DNA of 64,000 nucleotides, from NCBI GenBank assembly GCA_027486795.1, contig JAIXOI010000049.1, forward strand, positions 1 through 64,000, written 5' to 3'. Positions 27,369 to 35,955 of this stretch are shown here, in pieces; the stretch's first letter is position 1, and the number at the start of each line of letters is the position of its first letter. This DNA is from Sphingobacteriales bacterium. GTDB taxonomy: Bacteria > Bacteroidota > Bacteroidia > Chitinophagales > CAIOSU01. The notes beneath the pieces were generated by a model, which did no database searches, was not told the DNA's origin, and saw only the letters and a program-made list of their open reading frames with translations. A program made the translations under genes and the position numbers.

Positions 27369-28412
27369 TTATATCCCAGCAACACCCAGCATACGTTGCA
27401 TGTGTTGCTCCAGCGTGAGGCCTTTTTGCATCAACACATCATCGGGTATATTGAAGGTCATGCCAAGGGCTTTTTCAATAGCTTTGGTCCATAGTTCAGG
27501 GTCGAGCGTTGGCACCACGAGACCTAGCTCAGTAGATAAAATTTCCTTAGCACCCGTTTTATTGCTCACTATAACAGGGCAGCCACAGGCCAAAGCCTCG
27601 GCTGCCACTTGGCCAAACGGCTCATATACGGCCGGGTGTACCAGCAAATCAGCAGCCCAATAGAGCTTTTTCATGTTGGTTTGGAAACCCAACGAAACCA
27701 CGTTGCTGGGTAAATCGGAGAGGGGAGTACCGGCTACCGCCAACTGTATCGGTTTGCCTGCAAGTTGCTTCATCACATCAAGCATTAGCGGTAAGCCTTT
27801 GCGGTTGTGGCTAGTGCTTACCAATACCAAGGTTTTCTTGTTGGGGTCAAGACCAAGCTGCTGTTTCAGCTCCTGCTTCGTTTGTATGGCATTGGGATTA
27901 AAATCATAAGGGTTGATTGGCGGAAAAAGCGTATGTATTTTGCTGCCATCAATGCCATACAGGGCTATCATTTCTTGCCTTACCATTTCGGAGCAGGCGA
28001 AAATGTGGGGTGTGCTATTAAATGCTTTTTGGTCGAGTTTATTGGTCATCCAATCAATAGGGCTATTCCATTTCTTGTCTAAAGCCTTTAGGTAGCCCTT
28101 GTGTGTGTTGGGTGCTATCAGCGCCTTTTGGCTATGGGTGCGTGCCAGTGAAAGCGAAAAATCGAACTGCATGGTGTCCATTATCTCATCAACCTTGCTG
28201 GCAAACACCCAAGGGCGTATGGGTTTGGGTGTCGAGCTCAAGTCAATTTTCATGATATCCACCTCTCGGGGTATATCAATGCCCAGCGCAATTTTCGAAG
28301 TAATCACCATCACCTTATCGCCACGGCCCAAAAAATACCGCATGTAATTGTACAAGCGTGTTTCCAAGCCACCTTTAAGGCCAAGGTTCATATGTATTAG
28401 GGCCACTTTCAT
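27369..28412 (-). CDS. Glycosyltransferase family 4 (GT-B fold)
   Basis: Retaining glycosyltransferase of 347 residues. The N-terminal acceptor domain starts MKVALIHMNLGLKGGLETRL, with the GGxE-type glycine-rich loop. The C-terminal donor domain shows ELKQQLGLDPNKKTLVLVST and the EX7E-bearing segment YEPFGQVAAEALACGCPVIV. The order and length resemble WaaG/RfaB-like enzymes of lipopolysaccharide or cell-surface glycan synthesis; the actual sugar donor and acceptor are unknown. It starts 3 bases after the stop of the exonuclease gene, so the two are cotranscribed. Confidence 0.9.
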   Translation of the reverse strand: MKVALIHMNLGLKGGLETRLYNYMRYFLGRGDKVMVITSKIALGIDIPREVDIMKIDLSSTPKPIRPWVFASKVDEIMDTMQFDFSLSLARTHSQKALIAPNTHKGYLKALDKKWNSPIDWMTNKLDQKAFNSTPHIFACSEMVRQEMIALYGIDGSKIHTLFPPINPYDFNPNAIQTKQELKQQLGLDPNKKTLVLVSTSHNRKGLPLMLDVMKQLAGKPIQLAVAGTPLSDLPSNVVSLGFQTNMKKLYWAADLLVHPAVYEPFGQVAAEALACGCPVIVSNKTGAKEILSTELGLVVPTLDPELWTKAIEKALGMTFNIPDDVLMQKGLTLEQHMQRMLGVAGI

Positions 28413-28415
28413 GGG

Positions 28416-29150
28416 TTACACAAAGTGTATGTCGGTGTCTTCAAGCGTTGGCAGGCCTTTATAGCGTAGCAGCAGTCGGGCTGCGGTAGCCACATCTTTT
28501 TCGCAATAAATGCGAATGCGGTCGAGGTTGTCTTCTTGCCAAAATACCCTTGCCACATCGCTGCCGTCAATATCATCCTTAGGGGTCGGTATGTCGAATA
28601 TCGCCGCCAACAATTTTAATGAAGTATAGCTTTTATAGTCGCCAAACTTCCAGTGTTGCATGGTATCAAAGTTCTTCAGTTCCCAAGGCTTTTTACCGGC
28701 AATATCCAGCAGGCCTGGCAATTCAATCCCGTTTACCAACATACGGCGGCAGCAGTAAGGTATATCAAACTCATTGATGTTGTGCCCCGAGAAAAAATGG
28801 TTGCCCACCTGGTTGAAATATTTGTTCAAGGTATCAGCAAAGGCTAGTAGCAGTTCTTTTTCGTCCCTGCTCGCAAAGGAGCGAATGCGCAAGGTTTGCC
28901 TACCGATATCAGGGTCTTTCTTGAAATAGCCCGCCGATATGCAGATTACTTTACCAAACTCGGCATAAATGCCCGCCCAAGTCTCGTAGCTTTCGGCTAC
29001 GGTAGCGCCTTTGTCCAAGTAGCCCATGCGGGCAGCCTTTTGCTCCCACATTTCTTGCATGGTTGGCGATAGCTCCGCAAAGGTTTTTACGCCTGGTACG
29101 GTTTCAATGTCAAACACCAAGGCATAATCGAGTATTACATTATCTAGCAT
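28416..29150 (-). CDS. PolB-like 3'-5' exonuclease
   Basis: DnaQ-fold exonuclease of the predicted PolB-exonuclease-related family, 244 residues from the ATG at 29150; the upstream ATG at 29177 gives an unlikely leader. ExoI motif FDIETVPG with Asp14 and Glu16, ExoII in SGHNINEFDIPYCCRRM, and ExoIII in YCEKDVATAARLLLRY supply the four acidic metal ligands. There is no polymerase domain, so it would act as a stand-alone nuclease, possibly in repair. It shares a transcript with the GT4 gene, a pairing with no obvious functional logic. Confidence 0.88.
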   Translation of the reverse strand: MLDNVILDYALVFDIETVPGVKTFAELSPTMQEMWEQKAARMGYLDKGATVAESYETWAGIYAEFGKVICISAGYFKKDPDIGRQTLRIRSFASRDEKELLLAFADTLNKYFNQVGNHFFSGHNINEFDIPYCCRRMLVNGIELPGLLDIAGKKPWELKNFDTMQHWKFGDYKSYTSLKLLAAIFDIPTPKDDIDGSDVARVFWQEDNLDRIRIYCEKDVATAARLLLRYKGLPTLEDTDIHFV

Positions 29151-29170
29151 GGGGGTAAAATTAGCGATTA

Positions 29171-29201
29171 GACACAAGTATCAAGACACAAGACACAAGA
29201 C
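29171..29201 (+). repeat. Heptad array, GACACAA type
   Basis: Units GACACAA, GTATCAA, GACACAA, GACACAA, GAC. It mixes two unit types in one array. Two TTGATAC-type units on the other strand follow at 29225-29238, close behind the methyltransferase stop (29244, minus). Confidence 0.75.
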
Positions 29202-29243
29202 TTTTTTGTCTCGATATATTTTATTCAATACTTGATACTAACG

Positions 29244-29828
29244 CTATCTCCTTTCCAACTCCACCCACAACTCATTGCCCGCGCGGGGCGGTATGGAGTT
29301 GTAGCAAGCTTCGAAATGATGAAAATGGAAGTAAGGTTCAAAATAAGTACGGTACTCATCATCGCTGCCGCCAAATGGCGGACCCTCTTTTGCGAAAGTG
29401 GTGTTGAACAATACGCCCACCAGTTTGCCGCCCGGTGCCAATAGTTCGTGCATTTTTTGTGCATAAGCTGCCCTAAGGCTTGGGTCGATGGCGCAAAAGA
29501 AGGTTTGTTCCAAAATCAAATCGTAAGTGGATTGGTGCTCAAAAAAGTCCTCGCAAATGAGTTGATTGTGTGGAAAGTTGGGGTTTCTAGCGGCAAAAGC
29601 ATTCAATGGTGGTTGGCTCCAATCTAATAAAACCGTTTTTTTAAAGCCTGTTGCTGCCAAATACTCTGCTTCATAGCCGTTGCCGCCTCCGGGTATTAGT
29701 ATGCGTAATGCTTTGTTTTTCAGTGTATCTATGTACGCTTTTAACGGATTGGAAGGCTGCCCCAAATCCCAACCTGTTTGGCCGTTATCATATCTATGTG
29801 TCCACATTTCTGAACTTAGTTCTGGCAT
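29244..29828 (-). CDS. TPMT-family SAM-dependent methyltransferase
   Basis: A 194-residue class I methyltransferase of the thiopurine S-methyltransferase type. It has the N-terminal signature MWTHRYDNGQTGWDLGQPS, the SAM-binding motif ILIPGGGNGYEAEYL, the acidic motif VLLDWSQPPL and the later YDLILEQTFFCAIDP. Bacterial members methylate chalcogen compounds or small thiols; the substrate here is unknown. No signal peptide. It is divergent from the coiled-coil gene at 29910, with a likely promoter box at 29893. Confidence 0.88.
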   Translation of the reverse strand: MPELSSEMWTHRYDNGQTGWDLGQPSNPLKAYIDTLKNKALRILIPGGGNGYEAEYLAATGFKKTVLLDWSQPPLNAFAARNPNFPHNQLICEDFFEHQSTYDLILEQTFFCAIDPSLRAAYAQKMHELLAPGGKLVGVLFNTTFAKEGPPFGGSDDEYRTYFEPYFHFHHFEACYNSIPPRAGNELWVELERR

Positions 29829-29892
29829 GGTAGTTGATTAACAATGTGCAGGTTATCCCAATATTGGGTAAAGAAACTGTATTTTTACTTTA

Positions 29893-29900
29893 CAAAACTA
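29893..29900 (-). promoter_or_regulatory. Putative -7 box of the methyltransferase promoter
   Basis: CAAAACTA reads TAGTTTTG on the minus strand (TAnnTTTG), 64 bases upstream of the methyltransferase ATG. Confidence 0.35.
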
Positions 29901-29909
29901 ACATAAGCT

Positions 29910-30854
29910 ATGAGCACCGATGTAAATAAACCCAAAAGCGAAGGCAGTAGCAAGAAAGGAATATACATATTCTTGATTCTGGCACTTATACTACTCAATG
30001 TATTCTTTGTGTACAACAACATGAACATGAAGACAGAGAATGCCGAGCTTGAAACGCACAATACTGAAGTGCAAACTAGCTTGGATGAAGCGGAGAACAG
30101 TTTAGCTCTGAAAATTCAAGAGTTGGAAACTTTGGCTGGCGACAACCAAGAACTACTGGCCCAAGTAGAAGTATATAAGCAAGAGTTGGAGACTATTCGC
30201 CAAGAGCGCGATAAGTTTAAGAAAAGTGCCGACTATAATTCGGGACAGAAAAAGAAGTTGGATGCTAAAGTAAAAGAATTGGAGCAGAGCCTTTTGGCGC
30301 TGGGCAATACCATCGATTCGTTGAAAGCAAACAACGAGTATCTCTCTCGCAAAACCGATTCTTTGGGTACTAGCCTAGTAGCTAGCAAAGAAGAGAACCA
30401 AGCGCTTAAAAGCGACTTGACCGTGAAGAACAAAAAAGTTGAACTAGGCTCGTTGTTGAAACCTGATAACGTAATGATATCGGGCGTGCGCTATAAAGGC
30501 AACGGCAAAGAGATAGAAACGACCAGTGCTAAAAAATCAGAGAAATTGCGTTTTTGTTTCAATATCCCTGAAAACTTAGTGGCCGACCCAGGTGAAAAAA
30601 CCCTGTTGTTGCGCGTTATTAGCCCTGGTGGCTCTACTATTGCAGTAGCGGCAGAAGGTAGCGGTATGTTTGTATTGGCCGAAACCGGTGAGCAAAAGCA
30701 GTATACCAAAAAGGTAACTTTCCCGTACGAGCAAACTAAAAAGAACATGTGTATATACTGGCAGCAGACAGGCACATACGCTGCTGGCAACTATACAGCA
30801 GTGTTTTATCAAAATGGTTACGAAGTTGCTTCGGTGCCTTTTGAGTTGCAATAA
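29910..30854 (+). CDS. Membrane-anchored coiled-coil protein of unknown function
   Basis: A 314-residue protein I recognise only by architecture. A short charged cytoplasmic N-terminus (1-16) precedes one transmembrane helix (about 18-38, GIYIFLILALILLNVFFVYN) and a long heptad-rich coiled coil (about 40-180). The C-terminal beta-rich domain (about 190-314) has the strands MISGVRYKGNGKEIETTSA and NYTAVFYQNGYEVASVPFEL. The topology places coil and domain in the periplasm. The arrangement suggests a spacer or scaffold between inner membrane and envelope. It is monocistronic, ending at a strong terminator. Confidence 0.8.
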   Translation: MSTDVNKPKSEGSSKKGIYIFLILALILLNVFFVYNNMNMKTENAELETHNTEVQTSLDEAENSLALKIQELETLAGDNQELLAQVEVYKQELETIRQERDKFKKSADYNSGQKKKLDAKVKELEQSLLALGNTIDSLKANNEYLSRKTDSLGTSLVASKEENQALKSDLTVKNKKVELGSLLKPDNVMISGVRYKGNGKEIETTSAKKSEKLRFCFNIPENLVADPGEKTLLLRVISPGGSTIAVAAEGSGMFVLAETGEQKQYTKKVTFPYEQTKKNMCIYWQQTGTYAAGNYTAVFYQNGYEVASVPFELQ

Positions 30855-30876
30855 GCCACTATCCAAAATATATATC

Positions 30877-30908
30877 AAAGCCCCGCTTGCATTTCAGGTA
30901 GGGCTTTT
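30877..30908. terminator. Terminator between the coiled-coil gene and the flavin reductase gene
   Basis: Stem AAAGCCC (30877-30883) with GGGCTTT (30901-30907) and a run of T. It ends the plus-strand gene. The minus-strand flavin reductase stop lies inside it, so it can serve both. Confidence 0.8.
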
Positions 30909-31562
30909 TTGTTTCAGTGCACTGGGTGGCGTGCCCGGGCGTGCATAGGCCATCCTTTCCAATGGCCGCACTTCGTTGTATCCATCAAGCCCCGAAATTG
31001 CCACGATGTCAGCTTTGTTTAGGTTCACAAACCCATCAGGGCCAACAAGCTTAGGGGCTATTTGTATTTCTATTACTTTGCCAATAATAATAATGGTACC
31101 GTTGCTTTTCACGGGCAACTCTTCCGACAATTCCAGCCCTATTCTGATATCGCTTTCAGCCACGTACGGGGCAGGGTGCAATTCGCTGTGCAAGGGCGTT
31201 AAACCCGCTTCGTTGAACTCTGATAAGCTGGCCGGGTAATTGGCCGATGTTTGGTGCGCTTTACCGAAAAAGTGCTGTTGTATAGCATTAATGGTAAAGT
31301 ATTGAGTTTCTTTAATATTGTTGTAAGTATGCCTAGGCACGGTTATGGGCCTTACCACTATACCCAGATAGGCAGGGTTGGCGCCAATATGCATTACCGA
31401 GCTAAAAATAGCCAGATTATTTTGGCCTTCGGCATCGCAAGAGCCTACAAGGTTGGCGCTTTTATATCCCGATATGCTGTTTATGAGGTTTCTACGGTAT
31501 TCCCGTTCCATCTTTTCTATTCCCGCATCCTGCCATTGCAGCATTTCTATTGCCGTTGCCAT
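30894..31562 (-). CDS. Flavin reductase-like FMN-binding protein
   Basis: A 222-residue split-beta-barrel protein of the flavin reductase/HpaC-like family. Recognisable segments are YRRNLINSISGYKSANLVGS, the FMN-contacting NLAIFSSVMHIGANPAYLGI, the MPRHTYNNI-like RHTYNNIKETQYFTINAI and the C-terminal IAPKLVGPDGFVNLNKADIVAISG. It would bind FMN and could reduce flavin with NAD(P)H. The longer Bacteroidota subgroup to which it belongs has no proven substrate. No partner monooxygenase lies nearby. It converges with the coiled-coil gene. Confidence 0.85.
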   Translation of the reverse strand: MATAIEMLQWQDAGIEKMEREYRRNLINSISGYKSANLVGSCDAEGQNNLAIFSSVMHIGANPAYLGIVVRPITVPRHTYNNIKETQYFTINAIQQHFFGKAHQTSANYPASLSEFNEAGLTPLHSELHPAPYVAESDIRIGLELSEELPVKSNGTIIIIGKVIEIQIAPKLVGPDGFVNLNKADIVAISGLDGYNEVRPLERMAYARPGTPPSALKQKSPT

Positions 31563-31696
31563 TTGTTGATTTTTTTACCTAACAAGTATTAGGCAACCAA
31601 TGTTTTGGCGCTAAAAACATTTGATTTTAAAGCAATTATGAAATTGCTGCACTTGGCCTATTAACTAGGGCCATATTTTGTGTTATCTTCAAATTT

Positions 31697-33163
31697 GTGT
31701 TGCCACTTCGCCATATATTTTTGCTATTGGGCATTTTTGCCATTACCCTAGCTATACGCTGGCCCAACTTGGGCAGGCCTATGAGCAAGCACCATGAGTT
31801 TTGCACGGCCACCGCCCTCAGGGTGCTCACCGTTTGGCATCAAGAAAGTATAGGCAGTAAAGGTTACAACCCTGCTACCAACTTTGCCGGGGCGGCCAAC
31901 AAATACATCAACAACCACGCATCGGGCAGCGGGCAAATGGTCGATGCGGAGGGTAATTACTACTACGTAAGCCACCCGCCTCTGGCCTATTACTTGCCCT
32001 ACGCTGTTTTTAGTGCTTTGCACATTGAGCCCGATGTGCTGCCGTTGCAATACTTCAATTTGTTTGTTAACCTGCTTTGTGGCTTGGGCATTTATCTGCT
32101 CGCTAGAAAGTTGCTACCCGACAGCAATTGGGTAGGCTTGTTGGCTGCCACTATTTATTGGTTTACCCCAGCCGTGCTTTGGTTTCAGAGTAACGTGTAC
32201 ATGAGCGATATGATGGCGCAACCATTTTACATTGCTGCCTTTTTGCTGGCTTTGTATCTACTAGAAAAGCCAAAAGCCATTACCGCCATTGGGTTGGCAA
32301 TTGTGTGCTTTTTGGGTACTTACACCACTTGGTTTGGTATGCTGGTGGCGGGAAGCTTTGGGCTGTATTTTGTTTTTAGGGCATTCAGTAGGCCCAAGTA
32401 TTTTTGGGTGGTTGGCTTATTGATGCTATCTCAGGTTGCGGCTTTGGGTTTGATGGCGTGGCAATATAGCCAAATAGCGGGTTGGGATGCCTACCTAGCC
32501 GAGTTGGGGCATCGGTTTGGGGTGAGGGGTTTAAACATGCATCAAAGTATATTTAGCTCCGCCTTGCCCATCGCTTTGAACTACCTAGCCAATTATGGAT
32601 TTTTATTATTGTTGGCTTCTTTGCTATTGATTAACTGGCACGGCATTGCAAATGTCAATACACTGCGGTTGGCCAATTTAGCCTTGTTGCCTATTATACT
32701 CTTGCACCTGTTGCTTCCCGAATATTCAGGACACGATTTCACGGTCTTATATTTGGCAGTGCCCCTATCCTTATGGGTACCTATGCAGCTAGTTTCGATT
32801 GGCAGTAAGTGGCTTTGGCTAATCGGGTGGTTCGCTATTGTTTCGTGTCCGGTATTGTTTGTGGTCGTTAATCCTTATGGAGACCATAGCTATAACAACG
32901 ACCTTTACAGCGCCGAATTGGACGATGCCCAAATGTTTATAAATGAACCTGACGATGCAGTATTGTTTATGATAGGTGGTATTCCATCTCCTCAAACATT
33001 ATGGTACGCCAAGCGGAATGTAAAAAGGGTATTGAATGAAGCAGAAGCTATTGGTTTTTTAAGAAGCAGAGCAATAAATTCAGGTGTATTATTTGAATGG
33101 CCGCCACGGTGTGATGAATTCCAAAAGACTAAAACCATATATTTGCAACCTAACGAACCGTAA
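31697..33163 (+). CDS. Polytopic membrane glycosyltransferase (GT39/ArnT-like)
   Basis: A 488-residue membrane protein with about ten hydrophobic helices. It starts at GTG (31697), since no suitable ATG lies near the first membrane segment (HIFLLLGIFAITLAIRWPNL); TTG at 31700 is the alternative. The first loop carries the pattern of GT-C enzymes (RWPNLGRPMSKHHEFCTATA), and a VSHPPLAYYLPYAVFSAL motif follows in the way seen in dolichyl-phosphate-mannose/ArnT-type transferases. The C-terminal 70 residues are soluble. It would transfer a sugar from a polyprenyl phosphate donor at the periplasmic face. The acceptor is unknown. It ends 6 bases before the oxygenase gene. Confidence 0.78.
   Translation: MLPLRHIFLLLGIFAITLAIRWPNLGRPMSKHHEFCTATALRVLTVWHQESIGSKGYNPATNFAGAANKYINNHASGSGQMVDAEGNYYYVSHPPLAYYLPYAVFSALHIEPDVLPLQYFNLFVNLLCGLGIYLLARKLLPDSNWVGLLAATIYWFTPAVLWFQSNVYMSDMMAQPFYIAAFLLALYLLEKPKAITAIGLAIVCFLGTYTTWFGMLVAGSFGLYFVFRAFSRPKYFWVVGLLMLSQVAALGLMAWQYSQIAGWDAYLAELGHRFGVRGLNMHQSIFSSALPIALNYLANYGFLLLLASLLLINWHGIANVNTLRLANLALLPIILLHLLLPEYSGHDFTVLYLAVPLSLWVPMQLVSIGSKWLWLIGWFAIVSCPVLFVVVNPYGDHSYNNDLYSAELDDAQMFINEPDDAVLFMIGGIPSPQTLWYAKRNVKRVLNEAEAIGFLRSRAINSGVLFEWPPRCDEFQKTKTIYLQPNEP
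33138..33145 (+). promoter_or_regulatory. Putative internal -7 box for the 2OG oxygenase gene
   Basis: TATATTTG matches TAnnTTTG and lies inside the last codons of the membrane glycosyltransferase gene, 24 bases before the oxygenase ATG. It would allow separate expression of the oxygenase. Confidence 0.35.
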
Positions 33164-33169
33164 CCTAAC

Positions 33170-34129
33170 ATGAGCACAACATACAACATCCCCACTGTCG
33201 ATTTATCTCATTATACGCAAGGTAGCCCTGAACAAAAGGCTGCATTTGTTGCTGCACTTGGCGAGGCGTTTGTGAATACCGGTTTTGTGAAGGTAAAGAA
33301 CCACGGCATACCTGAAAGCCTGATTGGCGACTTCTATAAAGCGGTTGAGGCGTTTTTTGCCCTACCCAGCGAAGTGAAGCATGGCTACGAAGTACCCGGC
33401 CTTGGTGGCCAGCGGGGCTATACCTCCATTGGAAAGGAACATGCCAAGCACAGCAATGTGGGCGATTTGAAGGAGTTTTGGCAGATAGGCCAAACCGTAA
33501 CCGACAACGACCCTATTAAAGCCCAATACCCCGATAACGTAGCCGTAACGGAACGCCCTGAGTTTTTGGCCATAGGCAACCAGTTGTACAGTAGCTTTGA
33601 AGTGGCTGGCAACCACCTAATGAAGGCCATTTCGGTATACTTGGGTTTGGATGAAGGCCATTTTGATAAAGACTTGCACAATGGTAACAGCATTCTGAGG
33701 GCGATACATTACCCACCTATTACCAGCGATCCAAAATCGGCTATACGCGCCGAGCAACACGAGGATATTAACCTGATTACCCTTTTGGTAGGCGCCTCTG
33801 CCGATGGCTTGCAATTGCTTACTAAAGAAAACGATTGGTTGGCTATTGTGGCTGGCCCTGGCGAAATAGTGGTAAACGTGGGCGATATGCTACAGCGCTA
33901 CACCAACAACGTACTGAAGAGCACCACTCACCGGGTAGTAAACCCACCTCGCGAACTGTGGCACTTACCGCGCTTGAGCATTCCATTCTTTTTGCACCCG
34001 CGCAGCGATATGAGCTTGGCCGTGTTGCCTAGTTGTGTAACTGCCGAAAACCCACAGCACTATGACGATATTACCGCTGGCGAATACCTGCACGAGCGGT
34101 TGGTAGAGATTGGTTTAATTAAAAAATAA
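33170..34129 (+). CDS. Isopenicillin-N-synthase-like 2OG-Fe(II) oxygenase
   Basis: Non-heme iron dioxygenase of 319 residues. The N-terminal DIOX_N domain (NIPTVDLSHYTQG to about 130) precedes the double-stranded beta helix. The Fe(II) triad is intact: His197 and Asp199 in QHEDINLITLL, and His254 in STTHRVVNPP. Arg268 and Ser270 (RLS) would bind the 2-oxoglutarate carboxylate. The family hydroxylates or desaturates small molecules; the substrate is not predictable, and there is no biosynthetic cluster around it. It is followed by a strong bidirectional terminator. Confidence 0.92.
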   Translation: MSTTYNIPTVDLSHYTQGSPEQKAAFVAALGEAFVNTGFVKVKNHGIPESLIGDFYKAVEAFFALPSEVKHGYEVPGLGGQRGYTSIGKEHAKHSNVGDLKEFWQIGQTVTDNDPIKAQYPDNVAVTERPEFLAIGNQLYSSFEVAGNHLMKAISVYLGLDEGHFDKDLHNGNSILRAIHYPPITSDPKSAIRAEQHEDINLITLLVGASADGLQLLTKENDWLAIVAGPGEIVVNVGDMLQRYTNNVLKSTTHRVVNPPRELWHLPRLSIPFFLHPRSDMSLAVLPSCVTAENPQHYDDITAGEYLHERLVEIGLIKK

Positions 34130-34144
34130 AGGATAGTAAACTAT

Positions 34145-34183
34145 AAAAAACGCCGCCTCGTTTTAAACGAGACGGCGTTTTTG
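34145..34183. terminator. Bidirectional terminator between the oxygenase and yceI-like genes
   Basis: Stem CGCCG-C-CTCGTTT paired with AAACGAG-A-CGGCG (one mismatch), flanked by runs of A and T on both sides. It ends the converging genes at 34129 and 34209. Confidence 0.93.
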
Positions 34184-34208
34184 TTTTTATCGCAACAAGC
34201 TGCAGTAA

Positions 34209-34880
34209 TTACAAAGCGGCTTTGCTGGCTTTCAAACTTAATTTAATGCCAATTTCGTTGTTGATGGCATTGTCACCTAGCTTTTCAAAAAAGCTGGCAG
34301 AGTTAAATTTGATGTCGTACAAGGTACGGTCAAAGAAAAACTCGGCAGTGGCTTCTACTTTATCGTCGGCCAAAGTAACTTTTGCCGGGAAAGTTAGGTT
34401 TTTGGTAATTCCTTTGATGGTCAGGTTTCCGCTTATGTCGTGTGTAGCAGTGGTGTCGCCAGTTTTGGCAGTTGCACCAGTAATTTCAAAAGTAGCGGTT
34501 GGGTTTGTAGCAACACTAAAGAAATCGTCCGATTTCAAGTGGCCTAATAGCTTTGCATAGCCCTCAGTTCCTTTCAGGTCGGTGTTGTCAAGGCTATTCA
34601 TGTTGATGGTAAAATTACCACCCACCAAGTTTCCACCTTCAACTTTCAAAGTACCTTCGGATAGTTTAAGGGTACCTTCGTGGCCGCTACCAGTAATTTT
34701 TGAGCCTTTCCAAGTAAGCAAACTACCAGCGGTATCCACAGTGTAGTTAGATGCGCCAGCAACTTCGGTGGTTGCAGCAGCGTCGGTTACCTCAGCTTCA
34801 CTGCCTTCAGGGTTTCCGCCGCACGAAGCAAAGAACAATACAGAAAATGCAAACAGCGTTAATAATGTAAAACGTTTCAT
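34209..34880 (-). CDS. YceI-family lipoprotein
   Basis: A 223-residue lipoprotein with the signal MKRFTLLTLFAFSVLFFASC, where FASC-G is the lipobox. An acidic/Ala-rich linker (about 22-45) is followed by the YceI lipocalin-like domain: YTVDTAGSLLTWKGSKITGS, FTINMNSLDNTDLKGTEGY, the LLGHLKSDDFFSVATNPTAT strand and the C-terminal IGIKLSLKASKAAL. YceI proteins bind isoprenoid-like lipids in a beta barrel. This one would sit on an envelope membrane. The upstream region 34881-35172 holds its promoter and that of the metallopeptidase, with only the latter recognised. Confidence 0.92.
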   Translation of the reverse strand: MKRFTLLTLFAFSVLFFASCGGNPEGSEAEVTDAAATTEVAGASNYTVDTAGSLLTWKGSKITGSGHEGTLKLSEGTLKVEGGNLVGGNFTINMNSLDNTDLKGTEGYAKLLGHLKSDDFFSVATNPTATFEITGATAKTGDTTATHDISGNLTIKGITKNLTFPAKVTLADDKVEATAEFFFDRTLYDIKFNSASFFEKLGDNAINNEIGIKLSLKASKAAL

Positions 34881-35124
34881 GGTTTGTGGTTTTTTGATTA
34901 AAGATGATTGATAAACATATATGGATGGTATTAGTTCGGTAAAAGTAAAATAAATGTTGCAACATTAAAGCTGAGGTTGTTTCAAACTGCAATTATAGCA
35001 GCACAACTGACTTTTCAGCAGGTTTAAACATTTGGCTGCAAATTTGTTATTAAACCATAACTGCATTAATTGCGACAGGTTGACTAAAATAAAAGATTGC
35101 TCCGCGCGTCATTATCTTTAGCTT

Positions 35125-35132
35125 TATATTTG
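35125..35132 (+). promoter_or_regulatory. Putative -7 box of the metallopeptidase promoter
   Basis: TATATTTG matches TAnnTTTG, 40 bases upstream of the ATG at 35173. A TTG at 35097-35099 lies slightly too far upstream to be a clear -33 element. Confidence 0.4.
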
Positions 35133-35172
35133 CAATTACGGCAGGAACTTTAAACTAAAAAAAGTAACAGTT

Positions 35173-35865
35173 ATGTACTTAATCATTTTAATTGGCTCCA
35201 TAGTAGCGAGCTTAATTGCAGGGCAGGTGCTTAAAAGCCGATTTGCCAAATATGCTAAAATACCCCTTCAAACTGGTCTATCGGGCAAGGAAGTGGCAGA
35301 ACGTATGCTCCGTGAAAACAACATACACGATGTGCGGGTAGTAAGTGTGCCCGGAAGGCTTACCGACCACTACAACCCCATGGATCGCACCGTAAACCTT
35401 AGCCCAGAAGTTTATGAAGGTCGCAGCATTTCATCTGCAGCAGTGGCTGCGCATGAATGTGGACATGCCGTGCAGCATGCCCAAGGTTACGCGTGGCTCA
35501 AGTTTCGCTCGGCAATGGTGCCAGTGCAGCAGATGAGTGGCACCATTATCAACTTCGTGTTTATTGGGATGTTCTTTTTAGGTAACGTCATCTTCCATGC
35601 TATTCCGTTGGATATAGTGATGCTCACTATCGTTGCTTGTTATGCGGTGTTCTTCCTTTTCAGTTTGGTTACCTTACCTGTTGAGTTTGACGCTAGTAAC
35701 CGTGCTTTGATATGGTTAAAAACCAGCCGTGTAGCCACCGTAGAAGAAAAAGACCTAGCCTATGATGCCTTAAAGTGGGCCGCTACTACCTACGTGGTTG
35801 CTGCGCTATCTGCTCTGGCCATGCTGCTTTACTGGGTAATGCAGTATTTGGGCAGCAGAGACTAA
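35173..35865 (+). CDS. YugP-type membrane zinc metallopeptidase
   Basis: A 230-residue membrane protein of the Zn_peptidase_2 family. The N-terminal helix (2-19) is followed by a cytosolic or periplasmic catalytic part with HECGH at residues 94-98 (HExxH variant) and a downstream EFDASNRA motif, whose acidic residue is a likely third zinc ligand. Further helices lie at about 120-140, 143-165 and 200-222. The family is related to HtpX-like proteases, but its substrates are unknown. It is a single gene ended by a terminator. Confidence 0.9.
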   Translation: MYLIILIGSIVASLIAGQVLKSRFAKYAKIPLQTGLSGKEVAERMLRENNIHDVRVVSVPGRLTDHYNPMDRTVNLSPEVYEGRSISSAAVAAHECGHAVQHAQGYAWLKFRSAMVPVQQMSGTIINFVFIGMFFLGNVIFHAIPLDIVMLTIVACYAVFFLFSLVTLPVEFDASNRALIWLKTSRVATVEEKDLAYDALKWAATTYVVAALSALAMLLYWVMQYLGSRD

Positions 35866-35888
35866 GTGTCTTCCAAAATGTTATAAGG

Positions 35889-35925
35889 TGGGCATTTCCG
35901 TATGGAGATGCCCATTTTTATTTTG
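35889..35925 (+). terminator. Terminator behind the metallopeptidase gene
   Basis: Stem TGGGCAT-T-TCC with GGA-G-ATGCCCA (loop GTAT), followed by TTTTTATTTT. Confidence 0.9.
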
Positions 35926-35955
35926 TACCTAAACCTATTTATTTCGGCTGAAAAA